Positions 1 to 11,423 of a stretch of 64,000 bases of DNA are shown piece after piece. The stretch is from Papilionanthe hookeriana x Papilionanthe teres (taxonomy: Eukaryota > Streptophyta > Magnoliopsida > Asparagales > Orchidaceae). The notes under the pieces are model-generated. The model worked only from the letters and a program-made list of their open reading frames with translations, was not told the DNA's origin and ran no database searches. Location of the stretch: assembly GCA_022702705.1 (NCBI GenBank), contig CM040428.1, positions 110,378,022 through 110,442,021 of the forward strand, written 5' to 3'. The position numbers and the translations under genes were made by a program. Within the stretch, counting starts at the first letter, position 1, and every line of letters begins with the position of its first letter.

Positions 1-746
1 TTTCTTTAGGATTTGGATGAGAGTTTTATTAAAAGCCTCGGCCAAGTCGTTTGCTCTTGAGTAATAGATTGTCGAATAACGCCAATCAATCCCGTGTCTT
101 CTGGTAAAATTGTTGATCTTCATACTCTTGAATGCGGACCCATTATCTGAAATGATTCTGCGCGGTACTCCGAAACTGTAGACAACTTGATTCTTGAGGA
201 ACTGCAATACATGGTGCGCTTTCACTTCTCTGAGTGGTATAGCTTCTCACCCACTTGGAAAAGTAATCTGTAGCTGCAAGAATGAAGCGATGTCCTCTTG
301 AAGAAGGCAGATCTATCGGACCCACGATGTATGTTCCCCAACACTCAAATGGCCACGACGCGATTGTCGGATGTAGCATATTTGGAGTTGATGTAGAACC
401 ACTCCATGCACTTGGCATTGGTGACAACTCTTGGCAACTTTCATGCAATCGGTCATCATTGAGGGCCAGTAGTACCCTAAACTTTTAATCTTCATTTTCA
501 TCTTCGAACCTGACTGATGAGCGCCACAAAGTTCTGAGTGTACTTCTTTGACAATTTCACGAGCCTCGGACCCGCTCGGGCATCTTAGCCACATCTGATC
601 AAAAAACCTTCTCCATAACGTGTTGTTTATAAATACGTAAGATAAAGTTTTTTTCTTGATTTGATGGGCTATCGACTTATCGTCTGGTAGGTTTCCTATT
701 TGCAAGTAGTAAATTAATGGCTGCCGCCAATCATCTGTATTTTCTG
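1..746 (-). pseudogene. Element A integrase, cut by window edge, catalytic Asp lost
   Basis: Integrase joins retrotransposon cDNA to host DNA. On the minus strand one sees the N-terminal zinc region (two His, then CHQC), then the core beginning FECWGTYIVGP and containing SDNGSAF; the third catalytic region (AEAFNKT) is near the left edge and the C-terminal domain is outside the window. The first catalytic Asp of the DDE triad is replaced by Tyr (codon at 329-331; element B has GTDIVGP there), so this copy should be inactive. The zinc region and core are in different frames, joined around 313-448, showing a frameshift. Confidence 0.93.
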
Positions 747-1325
747 TCACTGCTGCAATTGTTTCTTCTGCTTTTCTGATTTGTGTATTGTATCCATGTC
801 GAGCTGTGAGAGAACCTGTCGTCCCTGAACTGACATTTCAACTGATTCATCCTGTAGGCAGGCAAATTCTTTTGCAAGATGGGCTAACGCATCTGCGAGA
901 GCATTTACTCTTCTGGGAATCTTGTAGATTGTTACATTTGGAATTTGCTCCAACAGTTTCATGGCGTACTGAAAGTAATGCTCGAGTCTTGGCTTTAGAA
1001 TTCTGTATTGTCCTGCGACCTGTTGAATTATCAGCTGTGAATCTCCGTAGATGTTGATGTCTATTATACCCATCTGAATGGTCAATTCCAGTCTGGTTAT
1101 GAGGGCTTCATATTCTGCTTCGTTGTTCGTACACGGTTCTGTTAAATGGTAGGAATGCCTTAACATCCCCCGCTCCGGCGTTATAAAGATTAGTCTGATT
1201 CCTGCCTTACCGGGCTCTATCGTTTGCAATTCTTTATCCTTTTGTGCCGAAGATGCTTCGTCGAAGTACAGTTCCCAACACTGATCATCGGGGTCTTCTA
1301 GGCTCATTATCTGCTCGTTGGGCAA
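747..1325 (-). pseudogene. Element A second (plant/archaeal-type) RNase H domain
   Basis: This is the extra RNase H characteristic of the Tat clade, placed between the ordinary RNase H and integrase, which degrades the RNA of RNA:DNA hybrids in reverse transcription. Visible motifs in order are ELYFDEASS (normally DGAS; Gly is changed to Glu but Asp kept), NNEAEYEALI, GDSQLII and ADALAHLA, so the four acidic catalytic residues remain. About 190 residues are open without a stop, the best preserved part of element A. A short basic and glutamine-rich tail leads to integrase. The element B counterpart is at 32,227-32,871. Confidence 0.92.
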
Positions 1326-1352
1326 GTCGTCGTTGAGCGGCGATTCTGCCGG

Positions 1353-1837
1353 TTAAGGGTGTGCTGCGAGGAAGTCTGCCAGGATATGTAACTTTACGGC
1401 ACAAAGAGGAACAAAAGTTTTATCGAATTGCAGTAGTATCATCGACCGCCTGGCAAGTCTGCCGGAAAGCGTTGGTCGGGTCATCAAATATTGTAATGGA
1501 TTAAACTTTAAAATAAGGTCGACCTTATTAGAAAGCATGTAATGCCTGAGCTTTTGAGCAGCAAAGATTAGGGCCAAACAATGCTTTTCAATCGAAGGAT
1601 ACTTTACTTCCGTCAGAATTAGACGATGACTTAAATAGTAAAGAGCATTTTCTTTACCCTCGTCATTGACCTGGGCTAGAAGGGCTCCAAGGTAGTCATT
1701 TAAGGCTGCGGTATAAAGTATCAATGATCTACCCGAGACTGGGGCTGCTAAGACAGGAGGTGTCATTAAATACTGCTTAATGTCCTCGAAGGCCCGCTGA
1801 CATTTCTCTTCCCAAAAGAATTTGGCATCCTTTTTAA
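1353..1837 (-). pseudogene. Element A first RNase H domain (degenerate) and RT connection
   Basis: This is the RNase H directly joined to RT in Ty3/gypsy elements. The motif LILYTAALNDYLGALLAQ stands where active gypsy enzymes have an Asp-containing motif, and the first acidic residue is missing. YYLSHRL, EVKYPSIEKHCLALIFAAQKLRHYM and the LKFNPLQYLM tail are typical. Loss of catalytic residues in this domain, with the second RNase H taking over, is known for Tat elements, so the change is probably lineage-wide rather than decay of this copy. The region between 1,767 and 1,837 belongs to the RT thumb and connection and is in another frame. Confidence 0.88.
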
Positions 1838-2999
1838 CTAATGCCGAGAAGGGCTAACACATACCTGACAAATTCGAGATAAAGCATCGAAGATACACCA
1901 ACTTCCTTGAAAGGACCGTAATTGCTTCAAGGTTTTGGGAGGTGACATTTCTAAGATAGCTTTAATCTTTTCCAGATCGATTTTAATTTCACGATGTCGG
2001 ACAACGAATCCTAAAAATTTCCCAGAGGCGACGCCGAAGGCGCATTTCAGGGGATTCATCTTAAGATTAAATTGTCTTAATCGTTCGAAAACAATTCTCA
2101 AATCATATAAGTGATCTTCTTTTAGTTTGCTCTTGATGACTACATCATCCACGTAGCACTCGACTTGGTTGTGAATGAGATCTTCAAAAATCCTCGTCAT
2201 TCCTCTTTGGTAGGTTGCTCATGCGTTCTTCAATCCAAATGAAATCACTGTGTAGCAGTACACTCCAATTGGTGTTCTGATGGCTGTGAGCTTTTCATTT
2301 TCCGATGCCATCTTTATTTGGTTGTATCCCGAAGATCCATCCATGAAAGAAAAGATTTCATGTGTTGAAGCGATGTCGATCATCAGTTCGGGAATTGGTA
2401 GCGGGAATTCATCCTTTGGACATGCTTTATTCAAATCTCTAAAATCCACGCAGATTCTGATCAGACCATTCTTCTTTCTGACTGGTACCACATTGGCTAA
2501 CCAAGTCAGGTATTGCTCTTCACTAAAAAATTTAGCGTCTATTTGCTTCTTAACTTCAGCTATTACTTGTTGTTCAATCTCTATACGCATTCTTCTCGGA
2601 GCTTGTCTGACTGGAACAGCAGTGTGATCCACTCCTAGCCTGTGAACTGTAACCTCTGGAGCTAATCCTGGCATTTCGTCGTAACTCCAAGCAAAATAGT
2701 CTTTGAACTCCATTAATAGCTTGATTATGTTTTTAGAGTCTTCTTTATTGAGTAACGAGCTAACAAAGGTCGGCCTAGGCTCTTTGCTAGTACCTAAGTT
2801 AACTTCCATTAACTCGTCTATTGTAGATTTAATTTCTTCTTCGAATTCTGGTGGAGCATCTCCGATTGGTAGATCTTCGAGATCTTCTGAAGCTTCGAAG
2901 ATGTCTTCATTAGGCTTGCAAGTGACAACCAAGCAAAATTCTGAATTGTCAACTGATCCTACTGTGCCGAATCCGAGACCATGTTTTTAATGTGGAGGC
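1838..2999 (-). pseudogene. Element A reverse transcriptase
   Basis: The RT is of Ty3/gypsy type. Motifs in order: VPVRKKNGLIRICVDFRDLN, ACPKDEFPLPIPELMID, FSFMDGSSGYNQIKM, FGLKNA, then the active-site box YVDD (plus-strand positions 2,144-2,155) and KCAFGVASGKFLGFVV. The acidic N-terminal part (SEDLEDLPIGDAPPEFEEEIK) with PTFVSSLL matches the Tat-type linker before RT. A stop or frame change near 2,200-2,219 separates the palm halves, and another near 1,860-1,920 breaks the thumb. Compared with element B (30,701-31,737) most residues are the same, so both belong to one family. Confidence 0.94.
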
Positions 3000-3470
3000 C
3001 GGCTGGTATTATTCCATAATTTTTCAAAGTGTTGTGATTGACCTTTTGTCCATCACCGAGGTAAGACACCACATTGAATTAAATTTTGAACACATGGAGA
3101 GTACCACTCAAAAGGCAGTTCCATTAGTTCAGATGAAGCAACATCTTTAAATTGTACATCATTTTCAATTCTGGAAGAAGAAGCACCACGGTAAAACTTG
3201 ATTGGTTTAGTACCACTGCCATGCACTTCCTTGACCGTCATACCCTCGACCTTATTAGGGTGGATTGGGGTTAGGGTCATAGTATGTACATGATGGTTAA
3301 TCTTCTCGTACATTGATTTATATTCTTCATTCCTTTCATCTTCAATAGAGATCTTGAACTGAGGTTTCTTCTGACTTATCGCCGCTGCTTCTTTCTTGAT
3401 TTTTTCTTCTTCGGAACTGATCTCCCAATCAACGTCGATAACTGGTTTCTTCTGTCCAACTGTTCCACTG
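3000..3470 (-). pseudogene. Element A protease-RT linker
   Basis: On the minus strand this reads as the spacer between protease and RT. It contains MTLTPIHPNKVEGMTVKEV and LPFEWYSPCVQNLIQ, matched closely in element B at 30,380-30,655. No catalytic motif is recognised. It is in a different frame from the RT segment, so at least one frameshift lies near 2,933-3,053. The sequence from 3,314 to 3,470 is acidic and lysine-rich on the minus strand. Confidence 0.75.
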
Positions 3471-4293
3471 TTTCTTCCACGACTTCGTCCCCGGCCTCGA
3501 CCTCGGGTGCGAGTTCTGGAGAAACCTTCACCATCTCACCGTAAGGGAGTGGTGAGTAACTGTTGGACTAGAATTTTAGGTTCTTCATTTTCTCGAACTT
3601 CTTTTGCTTCATTTGGTATGACAATTCGGAGAAGATTGTTTTCTTCGGAGGCACGTAATAGTCTGCATCTTCATGAATTCCAATCTCATGTACGGTGAAT
3701 GGTTGCAAGTCACCTTTGATACATTATTCTCCTCCTTCATAATACATTATGCACTGGTGCAGAGACGACGGTACCATTCGGTTCTCATGGATCCATGGCC
3801 GACCCAGTAGAGCATTAAACAATGTCTCAGAATGAATTATATGAAATTTTGCGGTTGTCTTTGCTAAGTCACCGGTTTTCATTAATAGTGTAATCGATCT
3901 GAGAGCTCTCTCTCCTTTCTGATTGAAGCCTCTCAATAACATCTTGTATGCTTCAAGTTCACAAGCATCAATTTCCAAATATGCTAGCGTTCGAAGATTC
4001 ATTATGTTGATTGATGCTTCTCGATCAACCAACACCTTGTAGAGTGTAAACTTTCCAATAGTTACTGAAATGTACAACGGTCGGTTGTGATCGATCGTTC
4101 CCGATAGTAGATCATTGTTCGTGAAGGTAACACCTCGTTGCTCTTTTAACGAGCAAACCTCGTCGAAGGAATTATTGGCCATTTGAGCTAAACAAATCTC
4201 TGGATTAAGTAGAGCCTTGATTAGAGCTTCCCTCATCTCCTTTGACAAGATCAGAGTGTCGTATATGCTTAGTTTGGCTGGTAGCTTCCTAAG
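3471..4293 (-). pseudogene. Element A protease, duplicate copy nearest RT
   Basis: This is an aspartic protease region of the retropepsin type used to cut the polyprotein. Minus-strand motifs are RPLYISVTIGKFTLYKVLVD, the active-site box VLVDREASINIM (in this lineage the Asp is normally followed by a Gly-containing turn), and FNALLGRPWIHENRMVPSS. The Gly is lost here (DREAS), so activity is unlikely. This is one half of an 0.8 kb tandem duplication; its partner is 4,294-5,118. The trailing Arg/Gly and acidic part (3,471-3,720) is the segment after protease. Confidence 0.88.
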
Positions 4294-5118
4294 TTTCTTC
4301 CACGACCTCGTCCCCGGCCTCGACCTCGGGTGCGAGTTTTGGAGAAACCTTCACCATCTCACCGTAAGGGAGTGGTGAGTAACTGTTGGACTAGAATTTT
4401 AGGTTCTTCATTTTCTCGAACTTCTTTTGCTTCATTTGGTATGACAATTCTGGAGAAGATTGTTTTCTTCGGAGGCACGTGATAGTCTGCATCTTCATGA
4501 ATTCCAATCTCATGTACGGTGAATGGTTGCAAGTCACCTTTGATACATTATTCTCCTCCTTCATAATACATTATGCACTGGTGCAGAGACGACGGTACCA
4601 TCCGGTTCTCATGGATCCATGGCCGACCCGAGTAGAGCGTTGAACAATGTCTCAGAATCAATTATATGAAATTTTGCGGTTGTCTTTGCTAAGTCACCGG
4701 TTTTCATTAATAGTGTAATCGATCCGAGAGCTCTCTCTCCTTTCTGATTGAAGCCTCTCAATAACATCTTGTCTGCTTCAAGCTCACGAGCATCAATTTC
4801 CAAATATACTAGCGTCTGAAGATTCATTATGTTGATTGATGCTCCTGGCTCAACCAACACCCTGGAGAGCATAAACTTTCCAATAGTGACTGAAATGTAC
4901 AACGGTCGGTTGTGATCAGCTGTTCCCAGTAGTAGATCATTGTTCGTGAAGGTAACACCTCGCTGCTCTTTTAACGAGCAAACCTCGTCGAAGGAATTAT
5001 CGGCCATTTGAGCTAAACAAATCTCTGGATTAAGTAGAGCCTTGATTAGAGCTTCCCTCATCTCCTTTGACAAGATCAGAGTGTCGTATATGCTTAGTTT
5101 GGCTGGTAGCTTCCTAAG
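3471..5118. repeat. Tandem duplication of about 824 bp covering the protease
   Basis: The block 3,471-4,293 recurs as 4,294-5,118 in the same orientation, starting in both cases with TTTCTTCCACGAC and ending with GTAGCTTCCTAAG. By eye the two differ by scattered substitutions and one- or two-base indels. The junction at 4,291-4,294 joins the end of one copy directly to the start of the next. Element B has a single copy at the matching place, so the duplication is private to this copy or a sublineage. Confidence 0.93.
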
Positions 5119-5150
5119 ATAGGCTAGCACGTTATAATCCACTTAATTAC
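4294..5150 (-). pseudogene. Element A protease, duplicate copy nearest gag
   Basis: This second copy of the protease region starts at the gag-proximal side with YNVLAYLRKLPAKLSIYDTL, which element B also has near 29,360-29,410. It then has SLKEQRGVTFTNNDLL and the active-site box VLVEPGASINIM. Here the catalytic Asp is changed to Glu, while the copy at 3,471-4,293 keeps Asp but loses Gly. FNALLGSAMDP ends the open frame by a frameshift in the GRPW box. The two copies therefore decayed differently after duplication. Confidence 0.88.
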
Positions 5151-6816
5151 CATGTTCCTCGGTTTCTTCCCGAATGGGCAATTCCTTTGCTAGGGTTGGC
5201 TCCTCCTGAGCAACCACCTGCTTTTTTTTATCCTTTGGACCCATTCTCGGAGGTAGAACTTTTCCGCTTCTTAGGTTGACTTCAGTTACTTGTTCTGAAT
5301 CTTCCGATGTCTCCTCTTGAACCAGAACGACTGGCTCTTTTGGAGTTGTCTCGGAATTTGATAATCTAATTCTATAATGATGGGAGGTCCTCGAAATTCA
5401 CAAATGGACTCGTTGCTTGTTGAGCTTTCATAGCCTCCTTTTTGAACATCTTCTTCGTTGGGGTCATCGAGGTTTTGTATGATTTGAGAATCGTTATTTT
5501 TATTGGAATCGAGATCCGGATTAAGTCGGTTGTCGTTAGTTACGTAATTGTTAGAAATAGTCAAAACGTAGCCAATGCCATAACTCTTATCATTATAAGA
5601 TCCCACCGAGCGAGCAAATAATCTTACAAAGTCAGAGGTTCGAGGGATTTCTCCCCCAAATCGGAAAAAACGATCCTAGGATAAGCAGCCCCTAGGCTAC
5701 CCTTCGGAGCCTCAGTTTTCTTCTCTTCCACGATCTTCTCCTCCTTCTGGGGCGGTTCTTCGATCACAGGCGATAGTACCGGCTCGGCAGGTTTCAAACT
5801 TTGAGTTGAAGGACGCACCGAAGCGGTCTGGATGTGATCCAAAATTTTCTTCGAAGACTTTGTCCAGACGGTACTCCATCCATCATTGGTCGTGTACGGG
5901 TTTATCAGAACAATAGGATCCGTCGAGATAACATTGAGGGAACCTCCTTTTTGGGGTTCCTTCATGTATTTCTTCGGGATCGTTATGTTCCCTTTCCGGA
6001 GATTGTCGTCAAGCCAACTCTTGAAAGTGATGCAATCCTCTATCTTGTGCCCAAGCATCCGGTGGTAAGGGCAATAGTTTGGATGATCTTTCTTGTTGAC
6101 TTCTTCCGGCCTCTTGGGCTCCGGTAGATGAAAATCCAGTGTCTTCATTAAACTGCGGAACATCTTCGCTACTGCTTTAGTTTTGAATGGATATTCCACA
6201 TTTAGAAAATCTTTCAGAGTACGCTGTGGACGAGGCGGTTGTTCATAAGGCTGAGGCGACTGATAGCCCGGTCGAGGCTGTTGATAGCCCTACTGAGGTT
6301 GCTGATAGATCTGTTGCGGTTGTTGGTATGACCGTTGCGGTGGTTGATGACTAGTCTGTGGCCGCTCTGGCTGTATCTGAACCGGCTGCTTGTCCTTATC
6401 TACTGCAGCGACGATTCCAGATTTCTTTTCAAATGCTTTTACAGGCTTCTGCTTATCGTTCTTATCCAAGAAACTTAAATACTTTGCCTCTTCTTGCAAG
6501 CTCCCGGCCTTGCTAAGCAACTTCTCAAAAGTCTTGATTGTAAATCCTTTAAGGAGAAGTGTTATCGGGCCATAGATACTCTTAAGTAAGATGCCGAATG
6601 CATGCTATTCTTGAAGCTGTAGTTCACACTTCATGCTTAAGTTCCTCCATCGAAGTATGTAATCCACTAAAGTCTCGTTCGGTTTCTGGTGCTCCACCAC
6701 TAGATCACCGATGGTGATGTGGTGCCAAGCCCCGGTAAACCGTTTAACGAAGAGGTTTTCCAATTATGCAAAGGTCTTAACTGAACCATTTGGCAATTCT
6801 GTGTACCAATCGAAGG
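5151..6816 (-). pseudogene. Element A gag, C-terminal part with zinc knuckle
   Basis: On the minus strand this is the end of the capsid region followed by nucleocapsid. Visible are a Gln/Pro-rich stretch with QPPQRSYQQPQQIYQQPQ, then the Tat-type knuckle YCPYHRMLGHKIEDC (Cys, His, His, Cys), which binds RNA. After that come an acidic Pro/Lys region and TLYDYLLA. Frames change at about 6,200-6,290, 5,610 and 5,290. The N-terminal half continues at 16,177-17,809: removing element E and one copy of its GAAGG duplication makes the sequence continuous across 6,816/16,177. Confidence 0.88.
6812..6816. repeat. Target-site duplication, left copy (GAAGG) of element E
   Basis: The five bases GAAGG directly precede the left LTR end (TGACCC...) and recur at 16,172-16,176 directly after the right LTR end. 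A 5-bp duplication is expected for Ty3/gypsy integration. Confidence 0.95.
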
Positions 6817-8803
6817 TGACCCGACCCTGCAATTACGCAGTAAATTAACTTTCAAAAGATGGCAAAAAACTTGACCCGATTTATAAATAGCGGCTATTGT
6901 GCAAACTCTTAAATGATATAAAAATTAGAAAATATTTTACACACTAGGGGTACTACACAAGTATACGTATCGCTTCAAGTAATATAGAGTTTTCTTTAAA
7001 AACCCCAGTATCGATCCCACGAGGAATTGAAGTAAGAGGTCTTTAGTCAAATTCTAGTCTACTACAATTACTCCTTAGGTTGATATGTCGATTAAAATTG
7101 TGTTTTATCCAGCAACTGCACCTAAATGCAAGTATTAAATTTAAAGATAGTAACTATAACTAAATGCAAATAATAATTCTAAAGATAACCCTTTTTGGAT
7201 GAGTTGGTTTGGAGAATTTTGAGATATTAAAAACTACTATTCTTATGTAATGAAATAGATAATGTATAGGAATGAGATGCATTTAATATTATATGTGCTA
7301 AATAGGAGCAATCCTATTCTTTACCCTTTGGTCCAGACATAAAGAACATTGACTAATCCTATGCTTGGTTACTGAATATGCGGCTAGGCTGGGAGGATAC
7401 CGGCTCCCACTTCGGAGCTCCCACGTTCCCCTTGCCTGAGGGCTAACAATCTACACTTCAGCACCCAAACGATAGGACCGAATTGAGGATTTTAGCCTGT
7501 CACTCTAAAATCTTCAATTCTACACCTGATAATTATATTTCCCTATTTATTTGCATTCACTCCCCATGAACTTCATCATCCATGGAATTTGAATGTGGTT
7601 TCACTTTGTTGAGAATTACGCCGCCCTTTCGGGTCGATGCAATTACAACTATTTTTAACACTACAATGTGCCCTTATTGCATGTAAATGAAGTGCAAGTA
7701 AAAACCATCACATTTATAATTAAATTCACTTCTACCATGCATCACAAAATCCTAAACATGATTTCTACTCATTACAAAAGAAAAGTAAAAGGAAAATAAT
7801 GGCATAATCTTCTCATGCCGCTATTTCCAAAGAAGAAGAATAAGTAAGAGAGATAAATCACAAAGCACGAAGAAAACATAAAGAAAACTTCATTTAACAA
7901 AAGGAAATCCACTAAATAAATATTTACAAAATTATAAGATAATGAAGAACAATACTTAGCTTTTTCCCCTTGAAAGAAAGACGAAGATCTCTCCCATAAA
8001 GTCTCCAAGCGATTCATGCAATGCTAGCAAAATCCCTTACAAATTCTCTCAAAATCTCCTCTCCAATCTCTCCAAAAGGTTAGAAATCTACATTTCTACT
8101 CTTTATCTAAGAATCCTAAACATTCCTCTAAGTTTTTCTCTCATTTCCTCTATTTTTTTTTTCAAATTCTTTTTTTTTTCTAACCTATATTCATCATTTT
8201 AAAGAGTATGGATGAAGTTTGAAGAGTTTCCTTAAGCACACCTTCGAAAAAGCGTCCAAATACGTCGAATATTGGCCCAAAACCGCCAAATGTCGGTTCA
8301 TGGTCGTCCGGGCCGCTGTCGGCGGGTTCGAGGCCGCTGTAGGCGGCCTTTTTGGCCATTTTCCGGTGGTCTCGGGAAAATCTCACTGTCGGCGAGATAG
8401 ATCTCGCCGTCAGCAATCAGGCAGCTGCGCGGCTCCACAGTTTCGCTCCGTTTGGCTCTGTTTTAGCTGCGTTTCGCCCCATTTCAGTTGCGTTGCGTTC
8501 GTAACAGATAACCCTACAAAATATGCATAAAAACAACTTTCTTTAAAGTGTAATCTCATTCAAAAATATGCAAGAAGTGTAAAAGAGATTAAACATCAAA
8601 AGACTTATCGAAAGGTGTCAGGGCAGAATTTCATCTCTTGCTCGTTTTTGCTCCAAATTGCACCGTTTTTGTTTCCTTTTGCTCCAATCACCATTTCTTG
8701 TACCTAAAGTCAATAAACAAACAAAATACCTTCCTTCAAAGTGTAATATCATCAAAAATAAGTAAAATGATATAGCAAAAGTGTATATATTTTAGGCGTG
8801 TCA
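6817..8803 (-). repeat. Element E 3' LTR
   Basis: This LTR of about 1,987 bp starts TGACCCGACC and ends GGCGTGTCA on the plus strand, with terminal TG and CA. It contains the Athila block with CAAGTATACGTATCG near 6,958-6,975, the TATCGATCCCACGAGGA stretch near 7,005-7,025 and a GC-rich tract at about 8,220-8,500. The right LTR (14,177-16,171) is its partner, with scattered single-base differences. ORFs seen inside on both strands are conserved between copies only as DNA and are not taken as genes. Confidence 0.96.
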
Positions 8804-8820
8804 AAATCCCCCAAACTTAA
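8804..8820 (-). promoter_or_regulatory. Element E polypurine tract
   Basis: On the minus strand TTAAGTTTGGGGGATTT lies directly before the LTR start TGACACGCC. This is the usual primer for plus-strand DNA synthesis. Very similar tracts precede the LTRs of C, F and G. Confidence 0.93.
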
Positions 8821-10804
8821 CTGTTACTTGTCCTCAAATAACACTTTTACTACATAAAAATATAACTTAAGGTAATGTACTTTTCACCTCTAAGACACTA
8901 AAATTTTTTATTTAAAAGAATATATTGGTTAGACTTTTAGAAAGAAATTCAGTAACTCAGATTAATACTACAAGTATAAGAATATTCAGCAATCAAGTCT
9001 AAGGGTTCTAGTCTTCTATTTATTTCAAGATAAACCATAATTTGTCACATTAAGAATGCCTTGAAAGATTATGTGAAAAAAAAGTTCATGCAAACTTCTT
9101 TAGAATGTAGGCCAATACTTTAAATATAAATTCAGAAATGAAATCAAGTTCTCCCTTTAGGGTGACTCAAGTGAAGCCAATTTTTGATTAGGCATTTCCT
9201 CAAGCTTCTCGTAAATATTTTTCTTTCCTTTTTCTCTTCTTTTTTTTCTTTTTTCTTCTTTTTTTTCTCTTTTTTTAATGAGGATTACTATATCTGGAGA
9301 GCCTGTAATGATTTTGAACTTCACTCTCCTCTTTCTAAAGTTCAAACTTGAAACACATCCTTACTTTATAATTAAGTATGAGCCTTATTATTCATCGTAA
9401 AGTCACAATCTCTTCTTAACACACAATACTTTAAGTCTCTTAACATTTCAAAAATACAATTTTCTTTACTTTAAATAGTTAACTATAATCAAATTCTTTC
9501 ATACCAAATATCTTATCCTTATAAAATTAAATTTTATTACTAAAAAATTTCATCCAATCCTTCCATAATATTCATCTAAAATAAAAAGTTTTAGTTATCT
9601 CAAGCGAGGTTCAATTGCTAGAAGTTATGATAATAATTTTTAAAAATATAATAATTGAGAACAAATAAGAGTTAATATTTTTCTTCCCCCCAAAATTAAA
9701 TTTTAAAATATTTTGCAACTAATTCTATAAAATGTAGCAGGAAGAAAAAGTAAAGGTTGAATATACTTACTATTACAACATCCTATCAAATTCAAATACA
9801 TGCATAATCAGGATAGAAAGACTGTAGGAGAAAGTAAAGCTAACCTAAAACATGCTTGTAATAAAATTACACTAAAAGGAAGTATTTTCACATTAAAATT
9901 TTATTTTTCTTCCTACCACCAAACTTAATTTTTAACATATATAGCATTCAGTACAAAAAATATAAGCAGGAAGAAAACAATTTAGAAATTCTATCTACCA
10001 TAAATGTCTATCAAAATCATTTGCAAGTATTTATTAGGATAGAACAATATGCAGCAGAAAATAAATCTAAACTAATCATGCCAGAATGAAATTAACTAAA
10101 CCAAAGTCTAACTAGCATAGCAAGTATCAGCATGGGAATATAAAAATGTTCTTCAAGACAAAAATAAAGTTGTAACACAAACATAAACACACAATTCAAA
10201 TACAATCACAAATGATAAATGAGGTCAATTCTTCCTTAACTCATCACATCTCACTAATTTACTTCCAATTTCTAACAGAATCACTACACTAGTAAATTAG
10301 GTACTTTAAAAAGATTTTATAGATTAAAATCCCAAAGATAAGATTATCCCTAATAAATTGATTTCCGGACACCAATCTCAGGCATCATCTAATCCTTATA
10401 ATTAAGCACCTCTAACATTTATAAAGAAAATAGTGTGAGATCATCCTAATGTTATTCATCAAATAGGTTCGCGACTCCTACCAAATGAAGATAAAGTTGC
10501 AGAAAGGAAGTAACAAATTAAGATGGAACTATTAATGTTTGAAATTCATGATTTCTCTTGTAAAACTCAAGTCTGGGTGAGACCCAAGTCACAGTGGACT
10601 CGTTAATCCAACTACTACAAGAGATCAAGTCTAGCCATAATAAGAAGTTAAGAAATCAACTCCCTCATGACACATAAAAATCAAATAAAACAACAAACAA
10701 TCCAAACATCTATCAACAACAATCAAACTTGAACAATCCACACTAAAGCAAATACAATAGATCACTAACAATCATGACTCTCAAGCACACTAAATCAAAG
10801 CACA
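8821..10804 (-). other. Element E 3' noncoding region
   Basis: This is about 2 kb of AT-rich sequence between the last ORF and the PPT, without a convincing coding frame. Near 9,160-9,345 the minus strand carries a block shared with elements C, F and G: the sequence AGTAATCCTCA, then a long A/G-only tract, then AAGCTTGAGGAAATGCCTA and a stretch ending GGCTTCACTTGA. From about 9,350 to 10,800 I recognise nothing beyond similarity in base composition. Confidence 0.75.
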
Positions 10805-11423
10805 CTAAATCAAAGCACACTGATAACTATGGGTTGCCTCCCATAAAGCGCTTGGTTTAACGTCATTAGCCCGACAAATGATTCCACCTGGATCAAAATT
10901 CCAATTAAGTAATCCTTGATCAATCGCCCAATCATTTTCAGATCCAAGGATTCCTGTAAAATCCTCAAATTGTAATTTTTCATTTAACTCTTCATTTTCA
11001 GTTGGATTTATATCATAATTCCTCGTATTTTTTTCTAGATCCAATATTCTTCTATTGATTTTCTGAATTTGCATATTAATATCATCCTTGAAATTTATAA
11101 GAAATGGATCTTTATAAGATACTTCAATATCTCCCAAATTTTGGATCAGATTATCTCTAGATAATTCAGATTCTGGATCAAATTCTTCTATGTCACTCTT
11201 ATGATTCAAGTTATCTTCCAATTCTTCCCTTTTATAATTATTAAATAATGAAGGATCTATCTTAGTTGAGGAAATAGGTTTTTCTATCCCTAGGAATTTC
11301 ATCCAATAGTCTTCCAATATCCTTATCCTCTTTTCTTAACTCAAAGTTCTTTTGAAATTTATCCTCAAATTCTCTTCTAAGTCTTAATTCGATAATTTTA
11401 TCATGTTCATCATTTAATTTAGG
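10805..11423 (-). CDS. Acidic ORF of unknown function in element E
   Basis: An open frame of about 170 codons (10,805-11,317, minus) is rich in Asp, Glu, Asn and Leu, with a likely helical stretch around INMQIQKINRRILDLEKN. It stands where RT and integrase would be in a full Athila. Between 11,318 and 11,423 another frame reads a charged stretch (IIELRLRREFEDKFQKNFEL) that could be its true N-terminal part after a frameshift. Its 3' end overlaps the post-pol box (GGAGGCAACCCA), so the last residues may be chance coding. No family is recognised. It may be unique protein of a non-autonomous family or leftover linker sequence. Confidence 0.45.

Noticed and set aside
8180..8530. Frames of 78 and 103 codons in the GC-rich part of the element E LTR (also 15,546-15,926)
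   Set aside because: They overlap on opposite strands, differ by stops between the two LTR copies, and match nothing known; conservation is explained by LTR identity.
9200..9345. Lys/Glu-rich protein from the A/G tract in element E
   Set aside because: Simple-sequence translation of a polypurine tract; the tract is conserved as DNA in four elements but the frame is not.
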